Origin: CAZBSE01 sp964561115
GTDB lineage: Bacteria > Actinomycetota > Humimicrobiia > Humimicrobiales > Humimicrobiaceae
Length of the DNA stretch: 64,000 nucleotides
Reading direction: 5' to 3'
Assembly: GCA_964561115.1 (NCBI GenBank)
Contig: CAZLOE010000002.1
Span: 22,694-86,693 of the forward strand
This document shows positions 33,765 through 43,070 of this stretch, in pieces. The notes beneath the pieces are model-generated. The model was not told where the DNA came from. It saw nothing but the letters and a program-made list of their open reading frames with translations, and did not search any database. Every line of letters starts with the position of its first letter. Positions within the stretch are counted from its first letter, which is position 1. Both the position numbers and the translations under genes were made by a program.

Positions 33765-35894
33765 CTATAAGGTAAAACTGCTGTACCTGCCTTCTTTTAG
33801 TTTTTTACCGATTTTATCAAACAATTCTTTTATGTGATCATCCATAGTGAGATAGATTATCTGCCAGCCCTTTTTTGAAATGTCCGCTAATTTGTCTATA
33901 AGGATCTTCCTCTTTTGCCAGTCTGAATGCTGAAATGCATCATCGAGGATCAAAAAGAGGGCATCTTTTCCCAGAAGTTTTGATGTAAACCCGATCCTCA
34001 GCGCCAGCATTACCTGTTCTTTAGCTCCTGTGCTTAAATCCTTTATATCAAAATCGTCATACTGGTCTGAAACAATCAGCCTGCTGTCATCAAGTGCAAG
34101 CCTGCTGTATCTTTGAGTGATGTCCTTTAAGGGACTCAGGACTACCTGGGACTTCAACCCTTCCTGTATCTTAGCGTCTTCTTCCAGGCGCAATTCAGAG
34201 ATGATTTTATGAACGCTGAAGCCTGCCACAATACCGGCGGTGACTTCTCTTAATTCATTTTGAACATCCTGCCTTTTTTTCCGGAGATTTTCAATAAGCT
34301 CTTCCCAGCCGATGCTAAGATCATCTCCGGTCTTTTGGCAGATCCTGTATTTCAATTTTTGTATTTTGTCTTCCCGGCTTTCGACTTCTTCACGTATCCG
34401 CGCCATTTTTGATTGGATCTCCTGGTATTCCTGCTGGCTGTATTTGATATTTACCTCTTCTGAAAGATAATCAGTTTCCGGTATCCCCAGTTTACGGATT
34501 TCATCCTTTTCCTTATCTATACGGTCCCTTAGGTCCCTGTTGGTTTGCTTAAGACGGGAGGTTACTGAATTCCAGTTCTGCTCGACGGCTTCTTTTCCGG
34601 TAAAGGCTGCTATTTTCCGGTTAATAGAGAGGTTGAGTTCTTTAAGCTCGCTGCTAAGAATACCGGTCTGTTCTTCTATTGTATTAGACCTGCTTCTTGA
34701 TTCCCTCTGATTGTTTAAAATTGATTCAAGAAGAGCAATATCGGTAAGTCTTTTTCCAGTTCTTTCCTTAAATCCTTCTTTGATTTTGATCAGTTCTTCG
34801 CCCTGAGCTGCCTGCTTTGAAAAGCTGCGAATTTTTCTTATATATATAAAAAAGGATACAATCGAGGCCAAAAAGAAAAATAGTATGGAAAATAAAAATA
34901 TGTTCTGAGGGATAGTAAAAAATCTCTGATTTAGGAAAAATAAAACTGCGGCAGCAGTACCGGCAACTGCAAAAATATTGCATAATGCAAGCAGGAATTT
35001 TGAGGGTGTTTTTGCTGTCTTTGTAGAAAGATCCCTGTAATATGAAAGGGCGCTTTCAAGCCAGCCAAGATCTTTACTGTCTTTTAAAGCTGTTTTATAT
35101 TTTTCTTCCAGCTGTCTGTAGGATTCTTTTTTATCTGAATATCGTGAAATGTCAGTCTCTATCTTATTCAATTCATCTTCGGGGATATTCTTTAATTCAG
35201 AATTCAGCTCTTTTATTCTTTCCGAGATCAGATAAGCCTGGTGCCTTTTTGCCCTGTCAAGGTGTGCCAGCCTGTCTTCCAGGATCTTCTCCTCGATTCT
35301 GCAGGTCTTGATTATTCCCTGAGTATATTCGGATTCTATTTCTTCAAAAAGCGTTTCAATATTTTCCAGTTCGCTTTTTTTAGCAAGGTACTTGCTGCCT
35401 TCACCGGCCTTTGCGATGCTTATCCTGCTGCCTTCTACCTCTGCATTTTTTACCGTCCTTGAAATATTGGTATCGCTGTCTATCTTATCCAGTATATTTA
35501 TGCCGGACAATACTTCCTTGATAAAAAATTTACTTATCCCTTCGCCGTTTTCTATCCCGGCTTCTCCGCCCTTTACTATCAGGAGCTTTGCAATTGACGT
35601 GGGAAGTCCTTTTTCACTGACTGCCCACCAGTCCTCTAATTTTTTAGAAGAAGCGGGAGAAAAATCAACTGGCTGTTCTTCAAGGCCACTTATGGAGACC
35701 TTTCCTTTTCCACCTTTTCTTAAATAACTCCACCGGCTGATATTTTTAAATAAAGAGCGGATTATAAATTCAGTAAGAAAAGTCTTTCCTTTCTCATTTA
35801 TACTGTATATCAGATTAAATATACCAAAACTGCCGGTAAAATTCTTGATAGGTCCCAGCTCTTTTACTGATATTTTATCAATCTTTATTCCCAT
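33765..35894 (-). CDS. YhaN/SbcC-like AAA ATPase with long coiled coils
   Basis: The 709-residue protein has the layout of SMC/Rad50-like ATPases. An N-terminal Walker A of the NExGKT type (SINEKGKTFLTEF, about residue 32) and a C-terminal signature plus Walker B (LSTGAKEQVMLALR, LFLILDDAFQHSD) are joined by long charged coiled coils. Two hydrophobic segments in the middle (about residues 300-355) resemble those of Bacillus YhaN and suggest membrane attachment. With the nuclease encoded 24 bp upstream it probably forms an SbcCD/YhaMN-like DNA end-processing complex. The conserved first glycine of Walker A is replaced by serine. Confidence 0.8.
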   Translation of the reverse strand: MGIKIDKISVKELGPIKNFTGSFGIFNLIYSINEKGKTFLTEFIIRSLFKNISRWSYLRKGGKGKVSISGLEEQPVDFSPASSKKLEDWWAVSEKGLPTSIAKLLIVKGGEAGIENGEGISKFFIKEVLSGINILDKIDSDTNISRTVKNAEVEGSRISIAKAGEGSKYLAKKSELENIETLFEEIESEYTQGIIKTCRIEEKILEDRLAHLDRAKRHQAYLISERIKELNSELKNIPEDELNKIETDISRYSDKKESYRQLEEKYKTALKDSKDLGWLESALSYYRDLSTKTAKTPSKFLLALCNIFAVAGTAAAVLFFLNQRFFTIPQNIFLFSILFFFLASIVSFFIYIRKIRSFSKQAAQGEELIKIKEGFKERTGKRLTDIALLESILNNQRESRSRSNTIEEQTGILSSELKELNLSINRKIAAFTGKEAVEQNWNSVTSRLKQTNRDLRDRIDKEKDEIRKLGIPETDYLSEEVNIKYSQQEYQEIQSKMARIREEVESREDKIQKLKYRICQKTGDDLSIGWEELIENLRKKRQDVQNELREVTAGIVAGFSVHKIISELRLEEDAKIQEGLKSQVVLSPLKDITQRYSRLALDDSRLIVSDQYDDFDIKDLSTGAKEQVMLALRIGFTSKLLGKDALFLILDDAFQHSDWQKRKILIDKLADISKKGWQIIYLTMDDHIKELFDKIGKKLKEGRYSSFTL

Positions 35895-35918
35895 GAATCC
35901 TTGATCCCCGCAGAACCA

Positions 35919-36980
35919 TTATTCTTTTAAGATTATATGAAGAGCTTTTTCTATGATGTCTTCCCTTGAAGTGATCTGGTCATCCCAGTCAAGTTTTTCG
36001 ATCTCATCCCTTATTTTTTCCACCACCGCTGTTCTCTCCGGATCATCAAATACTGAAACTTCAGTAAGGTCAGGCTCTTCGTTATTGTAAAAGGTAAAAT
36101 CTTTAAGCGCCTTTTTGATTATTTTAAGAAGCCTATTTTTATCAGATGTATATCCTTTGACTTTTAATCGTACTTGAACTTTTGGTATGTCATTTTTATT
36201 TATATCCCATCTCTTTACCATCTCATTGATATTTCTTTCAATATATTCAAACTCATTTGCAACAGGCAGGGAGATAAGAGTCTCATTAAAGAATATAAGG
36301 TCGGTGTCTATTTCTTTTTCATTAATATCAAAGCTGTTAGTGTCTATGACTAAAAAACTCCTCCTGCCGGTTTCATTTATATCCAAGCCGCAGGATGATC
36401 CGGGATAATAGACCCTGCCCAGATTTATCTTCTTGTGTATGTGGCCCAGTATGACTTTAGCAGGTTTATAATACTGGATATCGTTTCTGGTCAGGGGCAT
36501 ATAAATTCCCGGCTCATAAGGGTTTGGATCACGGAAGCCGGCAGTATAGTCACCATGGCCGATAAGAATCCAGGGTTCGGTAAGGTCTTTTACATATTCT
36601 GCTACTGCTTCTCCCATAGACTTTGCCGGTTGGTAGGGTATAAAAAGAAAGCAGGCGGGCGGATCTCCGAATGTGATGATTTCAGTTTTTCTAAACACTT
36701 TTATATTATCTGAAGTAAAATCCTTCTGGCTGATGGATGGGTCATGATTTCCGGGAATTATATAGAATTTGACCTGGTTTTGGGTGTATTTTTCATTTTT
36801 ACAGAACATGTCAAATTCGGAATAATTCCGGCTTTCTTCATTAAATAGATCACCGGCTATTATAAGAGTTGTGATATCTTCGGAAAGCATCTTATCCAGG
36901 ATATCTGATAGTGCATTCCATCTTTCGGGAGATTTTTCTTTTGTTTTTAGATGTACATCTGCTGTGACTGCTATTTTCAT
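35919..36980 (-). CDS. SbcD/YhaO-like metallophosphoesterase (DNA exonuclease subunit)
   Basis: The 353-residue protein has the calcineurin-like metal-site motifs of Mre11/SbcD nucleases: ADVHLK (Asp8, His10), IAGDLF (Asp44), PGNHD (Asn78, His79), LIGHGDYT and ILGHIHKK. The C-terminal part (about residues 235-345) would be the capping and ATPase-binding region. These enzymes use Mn2+ to trim DNA ends together with a coiled-coil ATPase, which is encoded immediately downstream. It is divergent from the methyltransferase at 37122, with about 140 bp of AT-rich spacer in between. Confidence 0.85.
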   Translation of the reverse strand: MKIAVTADVHLKTKEKSPERWNALSDILDKMLSEDITTLIIAGDLFNEESRNYSEFDMFCKNEKYTQNQVKFYIIPGNHDPSISQKDFTSDNIKVFRKTEIITFGDPPACFLFIPYQPAKSMGEAVAEYVKDLTEPWILIGHGDYTAGFRDPNPYEPGIYMPLTRNDIQYYKPAKVILGHIHKKINLGRVYYPGSSCGLDINETGRRSFLVIDTNSFDINEKEIDTDLIFFNETLISLPVANEFEYIERNINEMVKRWDINKNDIPKVQVRLKVKGYTSDKNRLLKIIKKALKDFTFYNNEEPDLTEVSVFDDPERTAVVEKIRDEIEKLDWDDQITSREDIIEKALHIILKE

Positions 36981-37121
36981 TTCCGCTGCTTTAGATTAAA
37001 ATATAATATTCTTGCTCTAACCAGAATTGCCTTTAAGCCGGTGGTATACATTATATATAATATACTTTAATTTCAAGCTAAGTCCAGATGTTTTCTTTTT
37101 TTGATTTTGGGAGGGATTTTG

Positions 37122-37880
37122 ATGGAAGAGAAAAATTTTAAATTAGGCCCTGAGTTTTATGACCTTCAGGTAAACTGGAAAGAAAGACTAAAGAAGGAAA
37201 AGGATTTCTTTTCTAAAATATTTAAAGAGAACAATATCGAGAGTGTTCTTGATATAGGGTGCGGTACAGGCCATCATGCCCAGCTTTTTTCCGGGTATGC
37301 AAAAAAAGTAACTGCCATAGACCCTTCTAAAGAAAACATAGATTATGCTGCTGAAAATATAGTAAAATCACCCAATGTTAATTTGATCAGTGAAGGGTTT
37401 GAAGGTCTGGATAAGATCCCGTCCGGTGATTTTGATCTTATAACCACTCTGGGAAATACTCTTCCTATTTTAGGAGACCGGAGAAAGATAAAGCAGGCTC
37501 TTAAAAAGATAAGAAAGAAGCTGGCGAAAAACGGCGTGGCAATAGCCCAGTTTCTGAACTTTAATTCTATTGTCATGGAAAAAAACAGGTTTTATCCCCC
37601 GAAGGTATTTGAGAAGGACGGCAGGACGTATATTTTTATCAAGCACTTTGAATACGGAAAAATAAAGACAAGGGTAGACTTTATAATCACAGCGGTCAAT
37701 AAAAATATGCTGGAAGACTATTTTATAAACTCTTCTTATCTCTGCACCTTAAAGGCAAGTCTTTTTTTAAAAATGGCAAAAAATTCGGGATTTAAGAAAA
37801 TCAAGCTTCTGGGACCAGGGGGAAAGTCAGTTTTTAATCCTAAAAAAGATATAAGCCTCTATGCGCTGATGTACAGGTAA
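37122..37880 (+). CDS. Class I SAM-dependent methyltransferase
   Basis: The 252-residue protein has the SAM-binding motif I VLDIGCGTGHHAQLF (about residues 43-57), the acidic end of strand 2 in VTAIDPSKENIDYA, and motif IV FDLITTLGNTLPIL. The C-terminal half is not diagnostic, so substrate is unknown (small molecule or quinone-like are possible). I place the start at ATG 37122, which has GGGAGGG 7 bases upstream, rather than the in-frame TTG at 37101. Its stop is five bases from the convergent endonuclease III stop. Confidence 0.85.
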   Translation: MEEKNFKLGPEFYDLQVNWKERLKKEKDFFSKIFKENNIESVLDIGCGTGHHAQLFSGYAKKVTAIDPSKENIDYAAENIVKSPNVNLISEGFEGLDKIPSGDFDLITTLGNTLPILGDRRKIKQALKKIRKKLAKNGVAIAQFLNFNSIVMEKNRFYPPKVFEKDGRTYIFIKHFEYGKIKTRVDFIITAVNKNMLEDYFINSSYLCTLKASLFLKMAKNSGFKKIKLLGPGGKSVFNPKKDISLYALMYR

Positions 37881-37885
37881 AGAAT

Positions 37886-38578
37886 CTATGCATTTTCCTG
37901 GCCGTATCTGCAGTATTCCAAAAGCCTGCAGGCGGGGCATTTCGGCTTTTTGGCCAGGCAGATAGTCCTTCCATGTGCTATTATCCTGTGTGAAAAAATA
38001 CTCCAGCTGTTTTTGGGGACTATTTTCATAAGGTCAAATTCAATCTTTACCGGATCCGAGTTTATGGTAAGACCAAGCCTGTTTGAGATCCTGAGTACAT
38101 GGGTATCTACTATTATGGCCTGCACGCCAAATTTATTTGCCAGTACTACATTGGCAGTCTTTCTTCCTACACCCTGCAGAGAAGTAAGATCTTCAATATT
38201 ATCGGGAGTCTTGCCCCCGAATCTTGAGACTATATCCCTTGAACAGTTGATTATGCTTTTTGCCTTATTCCTGTAGAAACCTGTTGATCTTATATCTTCC
38301 TGAAGCTGGATTATATTTGCACTGGCAAAATCCCCGGGTTTTTTGTATTTCTTAAAAAGCTTTGGTGTGACTTTGTTTACCAGTTTATCTGTGCTCTGTG
38401 CGGAAAGAATGGTGGCAATAAGAAGCTGAAAGGCATTTTTGTTCTTTAATGAAGTTGAATCGGCTTCAGGATATTCCTGATTTAAGATCCTGATTATTTT
38501 TTTTATGTTTTTTACCGCAGGTTCATATACGGCTCTGTAACTTCGGCCTTTTCTTTTATTTTTTCTTTTATATTTCAT
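37886..38578 (-). CDS. nth: Endonuclease III (DNA glycosylase/AP lyase)
   Basis: The 230-residue protein carries all endonuclease III motifs. These are ATILSAQSTDKLVNKVTP near residue 55, the helix-hairpin-helix LQGVGRKTANVVLANKFG with catalytic Lys140, and Asp158 in IIVDTHVLR. The 4Fe-4S ligands are Cys207, Cys214, Cys217 and Cys223 (C-x6-C-x2-C-x5-C). It removes oxidised pyrimidines and cleaves the abasic site. The N-terminus carries an extra basic stretch of about 15 residues rich in Lys and Arg. It lies downstream of polX on the same strand (41 bp), and the pair may be co-transcribed. Confidence 0.95.
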   Translation of the reverse strand: MKYKRKNKRKGRSYRAVYEPAVKNIKKIIRILNQEYPEADSTSLKNKNAFQLLIATILSAQSTDKLVNKVTPKLFKKYKKPGDFASANIIQLQEDIRSTGFYRNKAKSIINCSRDIVSRFGGKTPDNIEDLTSLQGVGRKTANVVLANKFGVQAIIVDTHVLRISNRLGLTINSDPVKIEFDLMKIVPKNSWSIFSHRIIAHGRTICLAKKPKCPACRLLEYCRYGQENA

Positions 38579-38619
38579 ATTTCATCCTGATCATTCTGAT
38601 ATTATATTAACAGGTTCCG

Positions 38620-40341
38620 CTATTTTGACCTTTTACTTTTTAAATATTTATCGATCTTTTCTGCTGCGTAAGTATTGGGTACATCTTCTTTTTCCAGCCA
38701 GCCTTTTCTGGCGATATTGACTCCGAATCTGTAGTCATATAGATCCTTTAGGTTGTGCGCATCGGGATTTATAAAGATCTTTACTCCTTTTTCCTTTGCA
38801 TACTTACACATCCTCCAGTCCAGGTCTAATCTAAATGGACTGGCATTAAGTTCAATATCCACATTGTTTTCTGCTGCTGCGTTTATCACTCTTATTATAT
38901 CCACTTTATAAGCGTCCCTTGCCAGAAGAAGCCTTCCGGTAGGATGAGCTATCATGGTAGTAAATCTGTTTTCAATGGCTTTTATGATCCTCTCTGTCAT
39001 TTGTTCTTCACTTAAGTTAAAACTGGAGTGAATTGCGGCAATAATAAAGTCAAATCCGGACAGGATCTTATTGCTGTAATCAAGACTTCCGTCAAGAAGG
39101 ATATCCGATTCTATTCCCTTAAATATTTTAAAGCCTGAGAATTTAAGGTTTAGCTTGTCTATTTCTTTAAAATATTGTTCTACATCTTCATTTTTCATTC
39201 CGCCTGCATATGAAGCGGTCTTACTGTGGTCACTTATTCCGGCATACATAAAACCTGATTTTATCAGCTGCTCGCAGACCTGCTCTATACTGCTTTTTCC
39301 ATCGCTGTATGTGGTATGGATGTGAAATATCCCTTTGATATCTTTTTCCTCTATCAGTTTTGGAAGAGTCTTGTTTTTTGCTGCCTCGATCTCCCCGAAG
39401 TTTTCCCTCAGTTCAGGTGGTATCCAGTCCATTGAAAAGAATGCGAAGATGTCTTTTTCATCGCTGCATTTGATAAGACGGTCATTTTTAAAGAGACCAT
39501 ATTCATTCATTTTTATATTATCTTTTTTAGCAGCCGTTCGCATAGCTGTATTATGTTCCTTGCTTCCCGTAAAATGATGAAGTGCATAGGGGTACTGAAA
39601 GTCTTCTACAGTCCTTATATCAACATTGATACCGGATTTCAGCCTGATACTCGATTTGGTGTCACCTTTTGCGATTATATCTTCCGCTTCATCCAGAGTG
39701 GTAAAAAAATCCATTACCTTTTCGGGATTATCTGTGCTTGCTACTATATCTATATCCTTTACTATTTCTTTTTTACGGCGCACACTTCCCGCGAGGCTTG
39801 CTCTTTTGACATATTTAAAGTTTTCTATTTTTTTATGTATTTTTTCGGCTTCTTCTATAACACCTGCAAAAAGGAATTTACCTTTAAATTTTTTTAACAC
39901 TTCTATTCCTTTTAAGATATTTTCCTGGGTTTTTTTACCGAAATTGGGCAGATCTACAAGCCTGTTCTCTATGCAGGTGTATTCAAGCTCGCCGATGTTG
40001 CTAATACCAAGATTGTCAAACAGGTATTTTATTTTTTTAGGCCCCATGGTTGGTATTGCGAGCATTTCGACCAGCCCGGGCGGTACGGATTCCTTAAGTT
40101 CTTCGTAATATTTGAGTCTTCCTGTGTAGATCAGTGTTTTTATCTTCTCTGCGATATGCGAACCTATTCCTTTTATGCCTTTAAGGTCCTCTATTTTGAA
40201 ATCCTTGTTAAGCTCTATATCTGATGTTTCAAGGGCACGGGCTGAGTTCTGATATGCTCTTATTTTAAAGGGATTTTCATTTTTTAATTCCAGAAGGACA
40301 CTTATTTCTTTTAAAGTTTTTATTATTTCTTCTTTATCCAT
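38620..40341 (-). CDS. polX: DNA polymerase/3'-5' exonuclease PolX
   Basis: The 573-residue protein has the bacterial family X polymerase layout. An 8-kDa-like helical domain, helix-hairpin-helix motifs (DLKGIKGIGSHIAEKI and PTMGPKKI) and a palm follow in order. The palm has GSVRRKKEIVKDIDIVAS (two catalytic Asp) and INVDIRTVED (third Asp). The C-terminal PHP domain has IFHIHTTYSDGKSS, ISDHSKTA, KGIESDI, IIAAIHSSF, AHPTG and NPDAHN. PolX fills short gaps in base-excision repair, and the PHP domain supplies 3'-5' exonuclease and AP-processing activity. It overlaps the upstream DUF763 gene by eight bases. A more divergent relative is at 44679. Confidence 0.95.
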   Translation of the reverse strand: MDKEEIIKTLKEISVLLELKNENPFKIRAYQNSARALETSDIELNKDFKIEDLKGIKGIGSHIAEKIKTLIYTGRLKYYEELKESVPPGLVEMLAIPTMGPKKIKYLFDNLGISNIGELEYTCIENRLVDLPNFGKKTQENILKGIEVLKKFKGKFLFAGVIEEAEKIHKKIENFKYVKRASLAGSVRRKKEIVKDIDIVASTDNPEKVMDFFTTLDEAEDIIAKGDTKSSIRLKSGINVDIRTVEDFQYPYALHHFTGSKEHNTAMRTAAKKDNIKMNEYGLFKNDRLIKCSDEKDIFAFFSMDWIPPELRENFGEIEAAKNKTLPKLIEEKDIKGIFHIHTTYSDGKSSIEQVCEQLIKSGFMYAGISDHSKTASYAGGMKNEDVEQYFKEIDKLNLKFSGFKIFKGIESDILLDGSLDYSNKILSGFDFIIAAIHSSFNLSEEQMTERIIKAIENRFTTMIAHPTGRLLLARDAYKVDIIRVINAAAENNVDIELNASPFRLDLDWRMCKYAKEKGVKIFINPDAHNLKDLYDYRFGVNIARKGWLEKEDVPNTYAAEKIDKYLKSKRSK

Positions 40342-41428
40342 AGAAGTAAGAAAGCCTTTTTATTGCCTTTATTTTCTCTATTTTACCAATTTTACTATCT
40401 CTGACAGCTTTGTGTAAAATCTCAATCGAAAGGTCATAGTTTTCTCTGTCGACCGGATAGGGTATACCGTCTTTACCTCCGTGGGCAAAACTGAACCTTA
40501 CCGGGTCTTTTATACTGTATTTTACTCCATATACCAGTTCTGAGATCAGGGCCAGTGCCCTTATAGTCTTTGGACCCACGCCCTGGAGTGAAAGAAGCCT
40601 CTCAAAATTTTCAGGCCTTCTTTGATAGGTGGAGGTAAATATCTTTCCCAGTCTTTTTAAGCTCATATCATCCAGTCTTATATAATGTCTTCTGGGAAGA
40701 TTGTAAGTTTTTTGGTGGTATTTTTTTATTTTTTTTAGATCTTCTATGATATTTTTTGGCTTTTCACAGGAAAGCAGGGTCACTGTTTTTCTTGCTTCAT
40801 CACTTTCCGCAGCAGTAAGGTTTATTACCCTGTCTTTTTTATTACAGCATATGGCTTTATGCGGTTCACAGATATAGTCTTTAAGGCCTTCTGATGTCCA
40901 GTGGTATCTTCTTGCCATTCTGTTTTCTTCATTCATGCCCTGCTGTATTACAGACCAGGTGTTCCCGTCTTTGGTGAATATAAAGCAGTGGTGGTAAAGC
41001 TGATAACCGTCCTGAAGAGCGTTGCTGTCAACTTTTGCAATTATCCTGCTGCTGTATATCAGATCTTCAAAGTCCTTTCCCATAAGGTTTGCTGCATTTT
41101 CAATTTCAGCAGGAGTTTTTCTGGAAGTCCCTCCTTTACCGCCGGCTACAAAAAAGCCCAGATCTTTTTCCAGGCCTTTTATGGATTCCTTTATTGCTCC
41201 GCATACGGTAGTAGTGACACCACTGGAGTGCCAGTCAAATCCCAGAACGCATCCGAACGCCTGAAACCACAGCGGGTCTGAAAGCCTACGGATTATCTCT
41301 AAGGTGCCGTATTCGGAAACAATTATTGAGATTATCTCTCTGGATAGGCCTTTCATCCTGGAAAACAGCCAGTATGGCGCTTTACCTCCGTGCAGCGGAA
41401 GGTTTATTGTTCCTGTTCTCATCGTCAA
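40334..41428 (-). CDS. DUF763 domain-containing protein
   Basis: The 364-residue protein matches the DUF763 family, found in archaea and some bacteria, often near DNA repair genes. It begins MRTGTINLPLHGGKAPYWLF, continues with DPLWFQAFGCVLGFDWHSSGV, and has a helix-hairpin-helix-like segment, LLSLQGVGPKTIRALALISE, near residue 290. It also has the late FSFAHGGKDGIPYPVDRENY. The function is undetermined; HhH and operon context support DNA binding or repair. Its end overlaps polX by eight bases, so the two are translationally coupled. Confidence 0.88.
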   Translation of the reverse strand: MTMRTGTINLPLHGGKAPYWLFSRMKGLSREIISIIVSEYGTLEIIRRLSDPLWFQAFGCVLGFDWHSSGVTTTVCGAIKESIKGLEKDLGFFVAGGKGGTSRKTPAEIENAANLMGKDFEDLIYSSRIIAKVDSNALQDGYQLYHHCFIFTKDGNTWSVIQQGMNEENRMARRYHWTSEGLKDYICEPHKAICCNKKDRVINLTAAESDEARKTVTLLSCEKPKNIIEDLKKIKKYHQKTYNLPRRHYIRLDDMSLKRLGKIFTSTYQRRPENFERLLSLQGVGPKTIRALALISELVYGVKYSIKDPVRFSFAHGGKDGIPYPVDRENYDLSIEILHKAVRDSKIGKIEKIKAIKRLSYFYG

Positions 41429-41543
41429 AGACAGCTATTTTGCTTTTCAGAGATATATTAATATAGGTTTTGTATGTATTGTATACCAAAATAACTTGGG
41501 TTAGAATAATCAATAATGATGGAAAATCTTAGTTTATAAAAAG

Positions 41544-43037
41544 TTGAATAAAAAAAGGATATTTCCTAAAAGAAAAAACATGGCTGTGCTGGCTGCAGCT
41601 GTTGTTATTTTTTTTCTAGTAGCTGTTTATTCAGCCTGTTGCACGGCTGACGCGGGTTCATTATATGAAAGAGCTCCTGAAGTATCCGTAAGCAGATATT
41701 TGATAAAAAATCCAGATATTGATGAATACCCTGAATCCGATAATGAAGGAATCCTTAAAATACTTGACCAGAATACCATGCTTATACCATTTTGGCCTGT
41801 AGCGCCGGCTTACGCCCAGCGTACGTCCTGTATGATTGAATTGATATCAGAGGGGTATGATATTATAGGGCTTCAGGAAGTCTTTGCCGGAAGCAGTCAG
41901 GATCAAATCATCTCAGCGTGGCATGATATGATTTACAGCGATATGAAAGATGGTTTAGTAGTAGGCTGGCAGTATGATTATTTTAATAACTGGTATAATT
42001 CTCTCGAAGAATCCGGGGAGAAAATGTGGCAGTCCCTGAACAGTGCCCTGGATGTGGAAACCCTGGCAAGAGAAGAGAGTTTTTGGGGAGTCGGGATAAT
42101 AAACAGCAAGCCGAACGGTAAGGATGCAAGAATTGTCTGCAGCCCGTATTATGTAATGGGGCCCGACAGCGGCTGGCTGCCATTTCAGCAGGACGGGGGA
42201 CTAGTGATACTGTCCAGGTATCCAATAACTGCATGCAGTGCTTTTACTTTTAAAACCAGCAGCGGAACAGACAGGCTTGCAGGTAAGGGAGTGTTATATG
42301 CACGGATTCAGATAGGGCCGCTGGAAGGGGATTATATACATGTTTTTAACACTCATCTTCAGTCCCATGATTACCCGGAGGCCCGCCGCGAGAATATTGA
42401 AGAATTACTAAATTTTGTTGGTATGATCATTGGACCGGAAGGGGAAAACCACCGTCCGGTGATAATTATGGGAGACTTCAACGTCGCTTCAGATGTATCT
42501 GAAAACTGGATGGAGATTTCCGGTATAATATCACCACCGGATAATTACAATACAGAAGATGATCCTGAATTGATGGCCCTGCCTTCTGTAGAGTACGAGG
42601 AGTTTAGTGATAAAATCAAAGATTTTGAAGAAATAGATACTGGGGGTAAATTATACCTTAAAGATTTATGGCTCAAATTAAAACCGGATGACCCAGGCTT
42701 TACCTGGATAGGTGGTGACTGGATCACAGGAGATGAAAATTCATATGGTAGTCTGGGAAACCGTGTTGCCGTTGAGAAAGGCAGGCCTCAGAGGATAGAT
42801 TATATTTTCTATTTCGGGGGTTTTGGTGATGTAAATATAGAACCGAAAATTATTGATTTGGTACCGGAAGAACCTGAAATCCTGTATTGTTATGACAGTG
42901 AACTTTACGGGAATCCCTTATCTTCAAGCAATGACTGCATGACGACTGGTAAAGAAAGTGACTGCTCGTTTAAAAGCTATACGGTATCGGATCATCTTGG
43001 TCTGGAGGCGTATTTTGATTTTAAAATCAAAGAGTGA
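41544..43037 (+). CDS. Lipid-anchored endonuclease/exonuclease/phosphatase (EEP) family protein
   Basis: The 497-residue protein starts with a basic and hydrophobic signal ending in a lipobox-like VYSAC, so it is probably an external lipoprotein. The EEP domain has the metal-binding glutamate in GLQEVFAG, HVFNTHLQSHD, IMGDFNVAS, RIDYIFYF and the terminal VSDHLGLEAYF. It has a large insertion between the first two motifs. The overall look is closest to bacterial sphingomyelinase C or phospholipase relatives, so a phosphodiester in lipids is a likely substrate; nuclease action cannot be excluded. The start is TTG 41544 without a clear ribosome site, so the true start may differ by a few codons. 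Confidence 0.78.
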   Translation: MNKKRIFPKRKNMAVLAAAVVIFFLVAVYSACCTADAGSLYERAPEVSVSRYLIKNPDIDEYPESDNEGILKILDQNTMLIPFWPVAPAYAQRTSCMIELISEGYDIIGLQEVFAGSSQDQIISAWHDMIYSDMKDGLVVGWQYDYFNNWYNSLEESGEKMWQSLNSALDVETLAREESFWGVGIINSKPNGKDARIVCSPYYVMGPDSGWLPFQQDGGLVILSRYPITACSAFTFKTSSGTDRLAGKGVLYARIQIGPLEGDYIHVFNTHLQSHDYPEARRENIEELLNFVGMIIGPEGENHRPVIIMGDFNVASDVSENWMEISGIISPPDNYNTEDDPELMALPSVEYEEFSDKIKDFEEIDTGGKLYLKDLWLKLKPDDPGFTWIGGDWITGDENSYGSLGNRVAVEKGRPQRIDYIFYFGGFGDVNIEPKIIDLVPEEPEILYCYDSELYGNPLSSSNDCMTTGKESDCSFKSYTVSDHLGLEAYFDFKIKE

Positions 43038-43070
43038 TAAAAATATTTACATATAGAGGAGGCAGTTAGG

